The notes under the pieces are model-generated. The model was not told the origin of the DNA, ran no database searches, and saw nothing but the letters and a program-made list of their open reading frames with translations. A stretch of DNA of 64,000 bases from Hydractinia symbiolongicarpus (taxonomy: Eukaryota > Cnidaria > Hydrozoa > Anthoathecata > Hydractiniidae), in assembly GCF_029227915.1 (NCBI RefSeq), contig NC_079887.1, forward strand, positions 18,723,650 to 18,787,649. Reading direction: 5' to 3'. Positions 40,318 through 52,625 of the stretch are shown one piece after another (the first letter of the stretch is position 1; every line of letters starts with the position of its first letter). A program made the position numbers and the translations under genes.

Positions 40318-42886
40318 CTAGCTGTTTCCCGTGGAAGAATCCACTGTATTCCATTTAATTTATGTAGCAGATAAATGTCCATCAAAAAACAAACAATACA
40401 GCAGTGCGCATCTTACATCTGCATTATTATATAAATGACCAAAAAAATTAAAGGTTTTCAACAACTGCAGTATTTATGTGACATTTAAAATCTAAATCTA
40501 CTAAAATTACTTGCTCTGACCATCTGACAAATGCGAAAATTATTCGGAAAGAAGTTTCCAAAAGCATTTCAACATACATCTCACCCATAAAATTTAAATC
40601 ACTTAAAACGCCACATATATACAAAAAAGCTGATCAATGTCAAACACAAATCTCTCTCATTGTATATGTTAAAATCAGTTAGTTTATTGCAAACCCTGCC
40701 AAAGGTTGACACACAATGTGAAAAATAAACAATAAATTGTGCCTCTGACAGAATTTTTTATCTAAGGTGTAAAAAAAGGGATTTGCAAGGACAAATTATA
40801 ATGCAATAAAACATTATTTGATATATTGCATACAGTCCCTCCTCACCAAACTTTAGACAAAATGCCAACAAAATAACGGTGTTTAAACCTAAAATTAATA
40901 AAGTCCTTTTAGCATTTTGCATGCTGTTTTACCATCAATAAAGTAAACAAAATTTCAAATCTCACATAGTATTCTGTCACAAATTTTCATAAAATATATA
41001 TATAAGTCATAATGAGTCATGTTAAACAACAGCAATCAATCTGTATATAAGTTCATTTTATGTCAATTTTTGCACCAATTTTGCAACACAAAATACAAAT
41101 TCTAAATAATACTAAAATCTCTTATTTTGGTCCTTCGCATACCGACGGTCTCCCACAAAAGTTTAATCAAAATGTAAAAAATGAGAGGTAACGACAAAAT
41201 CAAAGTTTGCAAAATTTAACTATTTCAGTACATATATCTACTGCATATGCCCTCTAAAACAATATTTTAATCCAAAATGCCAAAGAAAAACAGTTTGCAA
41301 CAAAAATCAGTTATTTCGATAATATTGCATACACTCTTTCCTCACAAAAGCTTCACAAACTGTAAAAAAAAGAATGGTTGTAGGGAGTGCTTCTGATTCA
41401 ACAAAAAAAGTTTTTTTGACATATTGCATCTAGCCCTTACCCATTAAATCTTACACAAAATTTCCAAAACTATATACGATTTAGAACACATCAAATTTAA
41501 ATCGAGAAGGATCAGTCATTTCGATATATTGCACGGAGTCCTCCCCAGTAAGAATTTATACAAAATTTAGAAAAACAAAGCTTGCAAGGTGTAAAATTGA
41601 ATTCTTCTTCTGTGTATATATATATGGTCCTTCCTCGCAAAATTAACATAAAATGTCAAAAAGGTTCAGATATATATAACATCTAACACAACAAAAATCA
41701 GTTCTATCAGTATATGTCATGCCATTGTCTTCCACCAAATGTTCCCCTTAAAGTTTCACAGACACAGCCTGTAAATTAAAAACAACTAAGATCAGGTATT
41801 TTGGTCTATTTCATACCATTCTGTTCCAAATAACTTATAAAATGTAAAAATTGAGTGGTAAAACAGAAATGTCAAAAAGAAGAACAAAATAGCTTACAAA
41901 GAGTATAAAATTGAAATCAACAAAGTAGCTCTTTTGGTGTATTAAATATAAGCCATACGCACAACAGTTTACACTGATTGTAAGAAAATGGTTGTGTTTA
42001 GTAATTCTAAATTAAGAAAAGTCAGTTCTTTTAGCATGCTGATTAAGGTTTTTGCCCACAATTTGAAACAAATTAAATTTACATTTTAAAAATAAGTAAT
42101 TTCTGAACTTTATTTTCAGAATATTTGGAGGAAAAGAACTTCGCAAACGAAAAAAAACCCAGGAAAATGTTTAAAATTTTCAGGGTTAATAACGTTTGAT
42201 GTGTTTTGTGGGAATATATATACTGGGAATCTTTAGTTTAAAGCTAGCATTAGCTAGCTACAGCAGCTAATAGCTAGTCACTTAAATATAAACTGGAGAC
42301 TTAGCTAGGTATAAAGAACATGGCTACACATATATATATATATTCCTAGCTAGCTAGCTAGTTGTTGGTGGTGGTTGGCTTTTTATGATGCTAGCTATAA
42401 AACATGTCTGGCAACAATAATATAATCAAAACTGAAAATAAAACATGAAAAAACCTTACAGAACCTTGCTATGATTAATTTATAAAACCATGCTCTTCTT
42501 CAAATGTTTTTTTAAAGATTTATTTTGAATGAAAGAGTAGAGAATCCTCAAAAAGAACAGCCATCTTTTTCGTAAACACAATTTCCGTTTTATGCTAGGA
42601 ACTTCATTTAACAGTCCGTATGCTTTGTGAATATCTAATACCGTTTCATATGTAGCGATACCTATATATATATGCTAACATAGAGTTTTTTGGCATAAGG
42701 GTATATATATTTATATCGTTATTAGCAGCGGGTTATATATTTACAGCTTATGTGCGATTTCTATAAAGTACATCCCTAATCTTTTTAGTTAAATTTTAGC
42801 GTACAGCCACGTCATAAGAAAGTAACCCGTGATTTCCGTGTCGTGGACTCACAGTTTTAGTCACGCAAGGGAATTAATATATAAGA
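40318..42886 (-). mobile_element. Helitron B (non-autonomous), minus strand
   Basis: The 5' end is TCTTATATATTAATTCCC at 42886 going down. The 3' end at 40321-40318 is CTAG preceded by the hairpin-type sequence GTGGATTCTTCCAC and GGGAAACAG, followed by T. 5' TC, 3' CTRR with an upstream hairpin, and A/T insertion are Helitron features. No Rep/helicase inside; the interior is a degenerate repeat (40780-41990) and AT-rich sequence. Confidence 0.65.
40780..41990. repeat. degenerate ~100-130-bp tandem repeat inside Helitron B
   Basis: Recurring phrases such as 'attgcatacactctttcctc', 'cttcacaaactgtaaaaa' and 'aaaatcagttatttcgatat' return about every 100-130 bases, around ten times, strongly diverged. 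Confidence 0.55.
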
Positions 42887-44047
42887 CTAGCTGAATACCC
42901 GTGGGGGAATCCACTGAATCTCTCATTAAACCGATGTAAGGGATACCAAACAAAAACATACAACACAGTAATATGAATTTTTAAAAGTCACATATTTGTT
43001 CATATTAAAGGGAAAGTTTAGCTGGAAGCGTGTAAACGGCTTAAAAACGTCGCTTTACATTTTAGATTCTTATAAAAATTGTGTCAAAAGAAAACGCATT
43101 TAAGCTGAAGACGCAACAAGGAACTAAAACTTTAAAGGAAAAGCTGAGCCCTTAAAGTTACAACGGTTAAAAAAAAACGTTACATACCTAAACTTATCTC
43201 TTTACCAGATAAACTAAACAACACACCTGCCTTTCTTTGGCTTTCTCAGTTAGCTAGCGTCTCTTGATAAAAGACCAATCAGTTTTTTACTTCGATTATT
43301 AAACTTCGCTTCATCCCAAAGAAAACAAATTGAAAATGTATAGCTAGCTACAATTGTCTGATACATTTCCAATCAGTTCTCTTTTTGACGTTATATTATC
43401 GTACGTTTTTCTTCTTTATAACAAATACTTCTGGCAACAACATAAACTTTTTTTATTCTCGCTCGACATCAACAGTCGCTCTACAATGACAACAGTTTTG
43501 TTCTTTACTTCTTAGATTCGAATTATCATTCGAATTCGATAGTTTTTTTAAAAGAAAGCAACTTCGGTCCCAGAACACAAAAAAGATAGAAGAAACAAAT
43601 AAGCTTTAATCTAACCTCGTGATGAGTAAACCTTATTTGAAATAATTTTTTCAGGATTACTTTGAAAAAGAGACAACTTTCTTCGCTTCGGTTTTCATTT
43701 TTCAGTTAATAAACTTTGTTTCCGTGAGATACGGCGCGCACATGGTAAACCGGGGGTAAAATTTAATTATTCTATCTTAAACGACCAGCGGACCAGAACA
43801 ACAAAGAAACAAATAAAACCATTTGAAATTAAAATAAAAATTAGTTTTAATGAGTAAGGAAAAAGAGTTTTATTTTAAAAAAAAAATAAGAAAAGAGAAT
43901 TAAATATTTATATAGTAACCCCCTGATTTGCGTTTTCTTTAACTTGGTAAATTTTAGCGTAACGCCACGTCGTAAGAAAGTGACCTGTGATTTGTGTGAC
44001 GTGGCCTCACCGTGCGCACACACACACAAGGCGTATTAATATATAGA
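42887..44047 (-). mobile_element. Helitron A (non-autonomous), minus strand
   Basis: The 5' end is TCTATATATTAATACGCC from 44047 down, preceded by A. The 3' end is CTAG at 42890-42887, preceded by GTGGATTCCCCCAC and GGGTATTCAG. Helitron B starts at the very next base. The two share 5' sequences (GTGAG.CCACG, AATCAC.GGT.ACTTTCTTA.GACGTGGC and ACGCTAAAATTTA), so they are one family. No coding genes. Confidence 0.7.
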
Positions 44048-44286
44048 TAGTAAGAAAATGGTTGAAAAATGTTAAAGTGGACACAAGATATGGCGGTTTT
44101 AGTAAACCGAGGAATTTGAATAGGAATCTGCGGTAACAAGCGAAACACAATAAAAAGTCTTAGAAAAAGTTTGTTAACTTTGATTCCTCACAATTCTAAA
44201 ACCAAATAAATGTAACTAAATAAATCAGAGAAAAAAAACATAAAAAATTAGAAAGAAAAGTCTTAGTATTGTTCATAGGAACAAAA

Positions 44287-45107
44287 TTACTCATCTTCCG
44301 CGCTATAATGAAGTTCGTATATTCTAAAACAGTTCTCAGGGTGAAGTCCTGAAGGGCAATAACTGCACACAAAAGTAGTTCTCAATGGCAATCCGCTCTG
44401 TGTGCGTTTTGCATAACAAACTGCAAATCTTTGAGGGATGCTTATTTGACGCTTCTGCGCATGCTTGCTTCAATGATAGGAAATGTCTACCAGTCAACCT
44501 AGCGTGGTTTTCCGCGACGAAAATTTTAAAAACGACATTGTTGATCCGGTTTCTGCGGCATGAATTTTGTGAGGATTAAGAATGGTCTGCATAATCAACC
44601 GCAATACAATTTTACGGTACCACTTATAAGACTTTCTAAGTGTTTAAAGATTGTGCAATTGCTGGTCCACTCTATCAACACTCCCATATGTTAGTTGTAT
44701 GATTTAGCGGCAGTAGTCTTTAGAGTCTCAGCATCTGTTTTCACTGGTTCCATTGTAGGTTGATGGCATGTGGCAATTCCTCTTCACTGTTAGGGCTACC
44801 AGCTTCAGTATCAGTATCATTGTTTTCAGAATGTCTTTTTTTCTTCACTAGCAGCAGATGTTTCCTCTTGTTCAAGAGGAACATCTGGTGGAGCTATGGT
44901 TACAGTCTGATTTTCTTCTGACTCCAGTACATCTTCGTTTTCATGAACATGGCTTTCAGGGATAAAAACAACTGCAGGTTCTTTTTCATACTCCAAATCA
45001 CCATCCATATCACTTTCATCTCCCAGAACAATATCATCATCAGACTCGTCATCATCTCCTGTTACTATCTCATCCATGTCTTCATACTTTCTTCTTGTGG
45101 CGGCCAT
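44287..45107 (-). pseudogene. piggyBac-like transposase, internally deleted
   Basis: The minus-strand N-terminus (MAATRRKYEDMDEIVTGDD from 45107) is very acidic, as in piggyBac-family proteins. A frame change near 44835 continues to NNDTDTEAGSPNSEEELP and stops near 44738. About 330 bases further on, 44405-44287 encodes RTTFVCSYCPSGLHPENCF and ends YSAEDE-stop, resembling the C-terminal Cys-rich domain. The catalytic DDD core is absent. TTAA-flanked ends were not found, so the family call is moderate. Confidence 0.4.
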
Positions 45108-45500
45108 TTGAATGAGAACTTTTGAAAAGTGATTATTTTTGAAAGAAAAATGCTATGAACGAACGGTGTTTTTCACCGATTCGGAAATTTATTCTATTTT
45201 CGGAATATATTTCGCTTTCTAGTCAAGGAAATGCCATAGCGATTCAGTCGCCTGATCTTTTCATTGGCAGTCGGACTGCCAACGCGGAAATTTTAATGAT
45301 TTCTATACGCAGTCGCACTGGAAACGCGTACCAAAAAGATTAAGCCGTTATCAAAATCCATTTCTTCCATTTTAAAGCTTTTCAACTCTCAGACTCAGGC
45401 TTAGCATTAAAAGTCTCATTTTATTCTGGTGTCTTATCTTTCTGGGTCTTGCAGAATAATAAACCAGTTATCGAAAATATTCAGAAAATAAATTGTAGGT
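45108..45500. other. gap, no gene
   Basis: A few small direct repeats ('cagtcgcactg' / 'cagtcggactg', 45268-45320) only. Confidence 0.35.
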
Positions 45501-45504
45501 TGTT

Positions 45505-45615
45505 ATGCCCCACTTTCTAATAACTTTGGCCCTACTTTGTAATTTCGGAGCTGCCCCGCTTTGTAATTTATCGTTGCCCCACTTTGTATTAATGTCTTGC
45601 CCACTTTGTATTCTT
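45505..45615. repeat. short repeat of TGCCCCACTTTGTAAT units
   Basis: Five imperfect ~22-30-bp units with the core ccccactttgta(a/t)t occur in ~110 bases. Confidence 0.75.
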
Positions 45616-45647
45616 TGGTTTTTCACAAGCTGATCAATATGTAATTT

Positions 45648-46618
45648 TTATGACGTCATCATTACATCTTGAACAGTTTCAATCACGTCTCTACAGCCAT
45701 TATTTTCAGGACGTGTCATTCTTTCATTGAGTGCTCTACCTGCTTCATAAATATAAAGTTGGTTAAAAACAGGTTTTTGGCCCTCAGGAGGGTGAAGATC
45801 CCCAACACGATGCCATATTTGACCGCAGATACGAAAACATGGTGGTCCACGGCCAGGGGGGAGGACGAAAATTTGCTCCAAATGAAGCGAACAAAACTGC
45901 ACTATTATACTTACGTATATTGGCTTGAAAATTCCGTGCCTGAGCAGTATCACTATTTGTAAAAAGTTGCCTTAGCTGCTCAGGATAAGGTGACAAATTA
46001 TCAAGTGAAACTTTGCCGTTATGACAGCATTTGAAACACTCTTCATTTTCAAACTTTACAGCTTGACAATACTGACATTTTTTGTCCATAGCACCTAAAA
46101 AATATTTCGGTGAGCACGCAGAGCTGTGCTCGTCATTATGCATTTTTCGAGCCATGGTTTGTCTATGAGCATATTCAGCACGTCTATTGGCAGGCCTGCT
46201 CATTGGATTCTAATTGTCTAGCAACAACGTACCGTTGTGCATCCATAACTTGTCTGTTACGAGTTTGCTGAGCTCCTTCTGCATTGCGCCTAGCTGCATG
46301 TCTAACAGCATCATTATGCCGCCTATTATTGGCCTATTCAGTCGATTCCAATCGACGTAAAGAGGCAACACATTTAGCATTTTGCCAGCGTCTAGCTGAG
46401 GAAACATCATTATTATCAGATAGACGTGGTACTACATTTCTTTGCATTTCTTGTGGCTGTTCAAAGTTTTGGGACATATGTGGTCTTTGCCTTAAAATGG
46501 CACCTACCAAACCTTGATTTTTTTCATGCTGTTGCAACACAAACCTACCTAAATTATTAAACAGCCTAAAACTACGAACAGTATTTGTGCTGTCATTAAT
46601 TCCAGACCCATTAGACAA
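45648..46618 (-). pseudogene. Helitron Rep protein, N-terminal region
   Basis: Minus-strand frames in order: RRWQNAKCVASLRRLEST and further Arg/Ala/Glu/Gln-rich repeats (46618-46200). A Cys pair region follows: KKCQYCQAVKFENEECFKCC, then GKVSLDNLSPYPEQLRQLFT, ARNFQANIRKYNSAVLFASF, RICGQIWHRVGDLHPPEG and PVFNQLYIYEAGRALNERM. This is the Helitron-like N-terminal domain that precedes the HUH Rep nuclease. Frames shift at about 46330, 46205 and 45830. The HUH motif itself is not seen. Confidence 0.7.
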
Positions 46619-46619
46619 T

Positions 46620-47895
46620 ATATATATATCCTGATTAAAACTAAGTAAAACAAATTATAGGTATATACCACAATTCCAAAAATAAGAAAGAAAAAAATGA
46701 TTTATATATATAATTATTGATAAAGCTAAATTGTTCAAATTTAAGAACCATAAAATAATTTCTTACTCACAGTTTCTATGTTCCAAATTATATAAATTCT
46801 GATCTGGTCTTGTATCTATACTAAAAACCATAATACAAAGGGAAACTCTTTTAACTAAGGTAGCTAGTCTTAAAAACATAAATATAGAAACACAAAAAGG
46901 CTAGCTATTATATATATATATAGGATAGTTTAGCTACACAGGCTTCTTTTTCTCACATTTGTAACAGTCTTGTGGCAGGCAAACATATAAGGATGACGTG
47001 AGTGGTGATGTAAAGAAGCTAGTTAGACTGCTAAAAAGTGTAGGTAAACTGATATCTTGCTGTCTTTATCTACAACTATGGCTACTTCTTTCCTTTCTTT
47101 TTCTTAACTATGACTGAAATCTTTAGCTTTTAACTAAACGTTTTATACAACACTGTAAACAACAATCCATGTGCTCGCCACATTTGTGCAGCATTTTAAA
47201 ATAATTAAACACCCAGATTAGTTACGCACCTGGAGATACAATCATGCTAGCTTTGTTCTTATAAACAAATCAGAAAACGAAAGTATAAGAAACATTTCCC
47301 TTCTCTTTTTATTTTGCTTTGATTTATGCGCACCTACATTTTCGCCTTAGGTTGTTTCTTAACGTAGTAAAAGTAAAACTCATAGTTAACTTGAAAGTTA
47401 TTTGTTAAATTATTATTCGTTTTCTGCGTTTTAAAAAATACCATCAACATTTTTATATTTTTATATTTGAAAACAAAGATGTATTAGCTAGTCTATTTAT
47501 TAACATACAATGAAAGAGGAGAGAGTGTTTAAAACTTTACCTGTAAATCCCCTTTACACTTCTCATAAACTGTATTCTTTGTTGTTCTTTTTATTCTCTC
47601 ACGATTTAATGCGGGTGTTTTTTTTTTGTTAGTTCACCTTTTTCTGTCTCTTCTAATGATATTAATTTTTTAAGTTCGTCTTTTATCGCGAGAACTTTAA
47701 ACAATTTTTTGTTTGTTTGTTTTTACGGCAAGGAAACTTTCTATTCGAATGCTGTCCCGTGCGAAGGTATATATTTGAGCGAATCAAACTACTTATTTTC
47801 TATAACGTGGTTTCTAACGGTTGCGAGACAAAGGTAAACAAAACAAAAAAACTCGACAAACTTGTGCATTCGAGTGGAAAAATATCGTTATTGCA
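46620..47895. other. AT-rich gap, no gene
   Basis: TATA-type and TAGC-type simple sequence only. A 73-codon frame at 47717-47938 is not recognised. Confidence 0.4.
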
Positions 47896-47939
47896 AAAGT
47901 TACAGACAGACACACGGAAGCTCCGTAATATTATATAGA
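47896..47939 (-). mobile_element. 5' end of a third Helitron-family copy
   Basis: The minus strand from 47939 reads TCTATATAATATTACGG then CTTCCGTGTGTCTGTC, matching the 5' end of Helitron C (56140 down). CTAG stands immediately before it, as at the A/B junction. The 3' end was not located. Confidence 0.45.
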
Positions 47940-47946
47940 CTAGTGA

Positions 47947-48320
47947 CTAGTATTTCAACAGTAATCTCCCAAGTAAGTTGTATCTAATGTCATGATATCT
48001 TTCTGATTGTTTAATTTGCAACTGGATGTTGGCATACAGCATCAGTAACTGATCATTTCTTATAACCAGGTGTAATTCATCACGTCTCATAGAAGCCAAA
48101 ATAATCTGGTGCACGTTAATGTAAATACCTATGGTCACTTCAGCTGCTAAAAGAGCCCTGCTAGAATGAAGCGAGAACTTAACATCGCCACGGCCTCCTT
48201 TCATGAAGCAGTCTTTTTCGTGAATGCGAGTATACTTTGATGAAAAGAATACTTTGCAATGAATGCAAGGTACATAATCTTGATCTTTGTTGTTACTTTT
48301 TGGCCTTACAACCGCAATAT
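47947..48320 (-). CDS. exon with C2H(H)C zinc finger and conserved C-terminal block
   Basis: The minus-strand exon starts after an AAAACAG acceptor at 48321 and reads 375 bases including one phase base to TAG. It encodes DYVPCIHCKVFFSSKYTRIH with EKDC (C-x2-C...H...C finger), LHSSRALLAA, then ILASMRRDELHLVIRNDQLL and RYHDIRYNLLGRLLLKY. The same finger-plus-'ND..L...G...RY..IR..LR.LGRLL' arrangement is known to me from uncharacterised, repeated animal proteins often linked to mobile elements. The stop lies eight bases before the Helitron 5' end at 47939, so the C-terminus may be cut by that insertion. Confidence 0.5.
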
Positions 48321-48324
48321 CTGT

Positions 48325-49555
48325 TTTGTTTTTATAGACAATGTAGCAAGTTAACTAGCCATGTTGAAGAAGCATCCAGACAGAATGTTGCTAAATCTGG
48401 TTTTTTAAATGGTAAACTTGACATTGTTGTTGTTTCTATCCTATGAAAATGCTTTTATCAAATGTATTGTAGGAGTTAGATATATAATCATTTTTAATGC
48501 TTCTTAAAACTTTTTTGTGCTTATTTACATTTTGAGCGACCATTTTTCCTGACGACGGGCAATACCGCTCCATATCAGACCGTCGTAAAACTAAGCCAAG
48601 CAGAATGCCTAAAAACCCGTTTTGCCTGCTTGTAAAATCCAAGCGGTTAACAATGCAAGAAAACAACTTCAAGATGCCTACGGCGATAAAGAGGTAACAA
48701 GTCTGTTACAAATACTTTTGACAGAAATCGACAGCATTTGAAGTTAAGATAAAATAGTTTATGTTTTTGGACTTCACTGCAATGATTTTACAACAACAAT
48801 TGAATATTATATACATCATGAAAACACAACATTTGTACTAAAATTGTTTCATATTCCCAAATTCATATTAAGCAATTCATACGTCGAACAAAAGTGTATA
48901 GCTTGCTTCTCACTGAGTTAACGTGAGTCAATTTTTGAGAATTTTTTTTTTAAACCCACGTTAACCGAAATAACGAAAAATCACAAAATCAACTCTAGCT
49001 ATCCCACGTTGAGCCAGCCACATGTTAACGTAGGAAAAAATCTTCAGTAATTCGATACCAAGCTTAAAAACAAGTAAATGTCTAGAATGGCCTATTGCTT
49101 CACAAAAGTATTCAGTCTTAGAGATGTTGCACTTAGTTTTACTGAAATTCAGGAAAAAATGTGTCAAAATAGAAAAAAAAACCTGTTGAGACACTGGGAA
49201 AAACCAGGACACTGTTCGTAATATGACTGATTAACCGTTTTAAGAATGCACTTTGTATATTGATTTTGTTTTTGATTTTAACTGGAGCCTAATCCACGGT
49301 ACGTGCCAATGGATGAATGGCTAATGGGTTAATTAGTCGCTAGTGAAACCTCACAGTCTTGGCGACGCTGTGAAAATTTTAGCCTTACCCTAAGCGCCAG
49401 GCAACGCAGGGCTGACTGTTTATATCCTGTGCATAATCAACCCCTATAGTTATAACTTCTTTTGTATCCAACCTTGAAAAGAATCATTGCAAAAAACAAA
49501 GTAATACGGTACACCAAAGCACTTATTGAAAAGTTGTTGTTCTGGAGGATGTGTG
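48325..49555. other. gap, no supported gene
   Basis: Possible upstream exon sequence near 48370-48440 (minus) is too short to defend. The rest is AT-rich without repeats. Confidence 0.35.
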
Positions 49556-49559
49556 TTCT

Positions 49560-51330
49560 CTTAGTGTTGCTAAAAAGCTTAAGACCACAGTTTCGGCTTC
49601 GGTTAAAATCCACAAAAGTAAATTGTGTCGCACAGCGCAACTTCAGAACTTGGAGAAGAAAAAACCCATTCTTTGGGGTAAGATGAATGACACACGTTGG
49701 AGCGAATTGGACAGTGCTGTGCATAGCAAGTTAAATACTTGTAAGCATCTGTCTATTACTGAGAAAGTAAAAACACTTGAAACCTTGATTTATGAAGAAG
49801 GGTCAAAAATATTTGGTTGTCAATCTTCAAAACAAACCAAAAACCTCTCTAATATTAACAGGCGTACCATTCGTTCTATAATTTTAGTGAAGAGAGGAGA
49901 ATATTATTTTAGCGCAGGTTTTTTTGTCATTCATCGAGGAAAAACTATCTGCGCCTATTAATCAGTTTAAATTACCTAATTGTTTTTTTTTGTTGTTGTC
50001 TTTTTATGTTTTTTTAGTGTTTTGTGCTATACCGTTGTTTTACGCGTCCTGTTTAATGGTCAATGTATTTTGTAAGAGAATCCTTGTTACAAGAGGGGGT
50101 TGATATTATGCAGAATCTTCGGAGGGCTACAACCTCCATAATAAGTAACCAACCATCATCACTTGCGACAATTTTTACATCAAGTTAGAATAAAAATTAG
50201 GGTAATGCGTCGAGGTGAAAAACGAAGGAGAAGAAAGTGTAGTTTAAAAATACCCAAATATTATTCAGGAAGGGTCCCTACCACGCGGGAAAAGACTTAT
50301 TCAACCCTAAATCTTGTGTTCATCTTTGTGTCGAACAGTCTATTTTGGACAACCACAATTTATGCAACTTGAGTCACGATCTTCACGACTTTTCTCTGCC
50401 GGTTCTGCCAGGTCTTCCACCACCTCCGCAAATCTAAAAACCTTTCTCATCTTTAACTTTTAAATCTTCTGACTTTGCAAGTGTCTTACATAGACATAGA
50501 AACGCTTCAGCCCCCTGGCTGAACGGCGTATCGTATAAAGTTTAAAAAATGTACAAATATTTCATCCTTCTTGTTAATGCATTTAAATGTTGTTTAAGAA
50601 ATTGTATTGTCCCTATCCAATGGCGTCATGCCCAAGAAATTTACATACCTAAGTCAAAAGCTGCTACGTCGACCAACCTAAAAGACTTTCGACCTATAGT
50701 TCTTCTAAACGTGGAAGGTAAATTATTTTTTAGCATTCTGTCAAAGCGTCTGGAAACGCATATCATCCACAACAACAAGTTAATTAATACTTCCATAAAA
50801 AGGGTGCATGGAGAAAGTTCTTGACTGTTGGGAACACATCATCGATTTGGACAGCCTTGAAAGGTACACGCTCGGAAAAAGCTGACCTTGCCACCAATTG
50901 GTTAGATATAGCAAGTGCATATCCATCAATTCCGCACAGATGAATCTTTTTTTTTGCATGGAAAGATATGGCATATCCCCAAGTTGGATTGCCATTGTGA
51001 AGAAATACCACTCTGGTCTGTACAGCAAATCATTTTCTAAATCTGATCCAAGCAAATGGCACCAACACCTTAAAGGCATCTTTGCAGGTTGTACATTGCC
51101 CATCATTCTGTTCCTGTCTGGTATAAATTTTGTCTTAGAATATACACTGGCAACATCAGTCTCTTGCTACATTACATCAGGCAAAGTTTCCTTACCTCTG
51201 ATAAGACTCTTCATGAACGACATTAACCTTATGTCTTCTTCATTTGCTGGCAGAAAAATACCCCGCCAAACCTTTTATCTTTCTGTCTCCAGTCTACATA
51301 TGATGTCTTACCATCCCCTAATAATCTAAA
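49560..51330 (+). pseudogene. USP-LINE reverse transcriptase (copy 3)
   Basis: KVKTLETLIYEEGSKIFGCQ and NLSNINRRTIRSI correspond to the start of copy 1. At 50560-50820: CIVPIQWRHAQEIYIPKSK, DFRPIVLLNVEGKLFFSILS and ETHIIHNNKLINTSI. Later WHQHLKGIFAGCTLPIILF and LFMNDINLMSS. The first catalytic Asp of the FMDD box has become Asn. Several stops and frame changes. Confidence 0.75.
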
Positions 51331-51931
51331 ACGTTAGAAAATAATTACGGAATCATATTGTTATTTGTGCCACAAAGAAATCTTCACCTTTGCTCACATT
51401 CTGGGTGCATGTAAAATAGCTTTAGTTCAGGGAAGATATACGTTTAGGCACGATTCGGTGCTAGTGCACTTGGTTGACACTTTAAAACAATTCCTATCAG
51501 CACTTCCACTTACCATCTCTAGGAAATGTAATTCTACGACTTTTGTTGAGGCAGGTGCTTATATTAGTCCCAAATCAAAGACAAAGGTTACAGGTATATT
51601 GCATCCCACCAACGATTGGATAGTTGTTGCCGACACTAGTCCAAATTTTGTATTTACATGCCACATTGCTGTGACACAACTAAGACCTGATATAGTTATC
51701 TTTTCAAATAAGCTCAAACGAGTTATAATTATCAAACTCACTTGCCCTTGCGAAGGAAATACAAACTATTGGCACTTCACCAAAGTCCCTAAATATTCTT
51801 GCTTGGTTAACGTAATTCTATCATATTTCTTTGCTGTAGAAGTAGAGGCTAGAGGTTATTGCGCGAGAACAACCACATCGTGTCTGAAAAGGCTAGGTTT
51901 ATCCAACACAATGGCATATTCCAACGCATAA
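51331..51931 (+). pseudogene. USP-LINE zinc knuckle and REL endonuclease (copy 3)
   Basis: One long frame has the CYLCHKEIFTFAHILGAC knuckle (spacing identical to copy 1), GRYTFRHDSVL, AVTQLRPDIVIFSNKLKR then VIIIKLTCPCEGNTNYW. The Glu of the VELT motif is Lys here, so the nuclease would be dead. It ends with the conserved ARGYCARTTTSCLKRLG region. Confidence 0.75.
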
Positions 51932-52039
51932 AACCTTGGTAAAATCAGTATGAGAGCTTCTTTCTGTGTATGAATTGCTCAGGAGTCAAAAGACTGGTTT
52001 CAAGGCTCCTTAATTAAGGCAACCGGAACGAGAAAGACT

Positions 52040-52625
52040 TTTCCATCCAAGTCTGTTGTATCTCGTCAAAGTAATCCAGCTCCAGTTAAAGAAATGCCCA
52101 AAGTCGTTTATCAGGTCCACGCACTGCGGCCACTCTAAAAATCAACCATAACAAAACTAGTGCCAAAAAAAGACAAATTTTATAAATGTACGTTTTGTCA
52201 ACAACAAAGGCAATACGTGCTATGCTATGTCATTTTCATTTTGCAAGCACTAAGTATTATTCCATTCCTATCGTCCCAGAGTGCTTCGGAGTCATCCCGT
52301 TTGTCAGCAATTATAAGGGCAATTGCTCTTAACATGACCATGCTAAACCGTTCTTTGACCCCTGTCGATCCTTCAAACTTTCTCAAAGCTCTAGAACATA
52401 AGATTCTGGAAATACAAGTTTCCAATACAATTCTCAGCAAGATGTAGCAGAGATGTTACTTCTTGTCTGATGAATTGAAAGGGTTCTCAGTAATTGCGTT
52501 TCAGAACATCTCGACAGAAGTATCGGTGTCAGTTAGCTGTAACACCTGTCTCTGTTCTTCAGTTACTGTTGAAAATCTGGACATCTTAACACTGTTACCG
52601 TCTCCAGCGTCCAATTGTCAGTTAG
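52040..52625 (+). pseudogene. USP remnant (copy 3)
   Basis: FILQALSIIPFLSSQSASES and PVDPSNFLKALEHKI match the part of copy 1 and copy 2 USP after the Cys box. CNTCLCSSVTVENLDILTL is a zinc-pair region. The Cys box itself is replaced by CTFCQQQRQYVLCY-like sequence. Strongly decayed. Confidence 0.5.

Noticed and set aside
44826-45107. host acidic nuclear protein
   Set aside because: A Cys-rich C-terminal remnant on the same strand nearby makes a piggyBac-like derivative more likely, though not certain.
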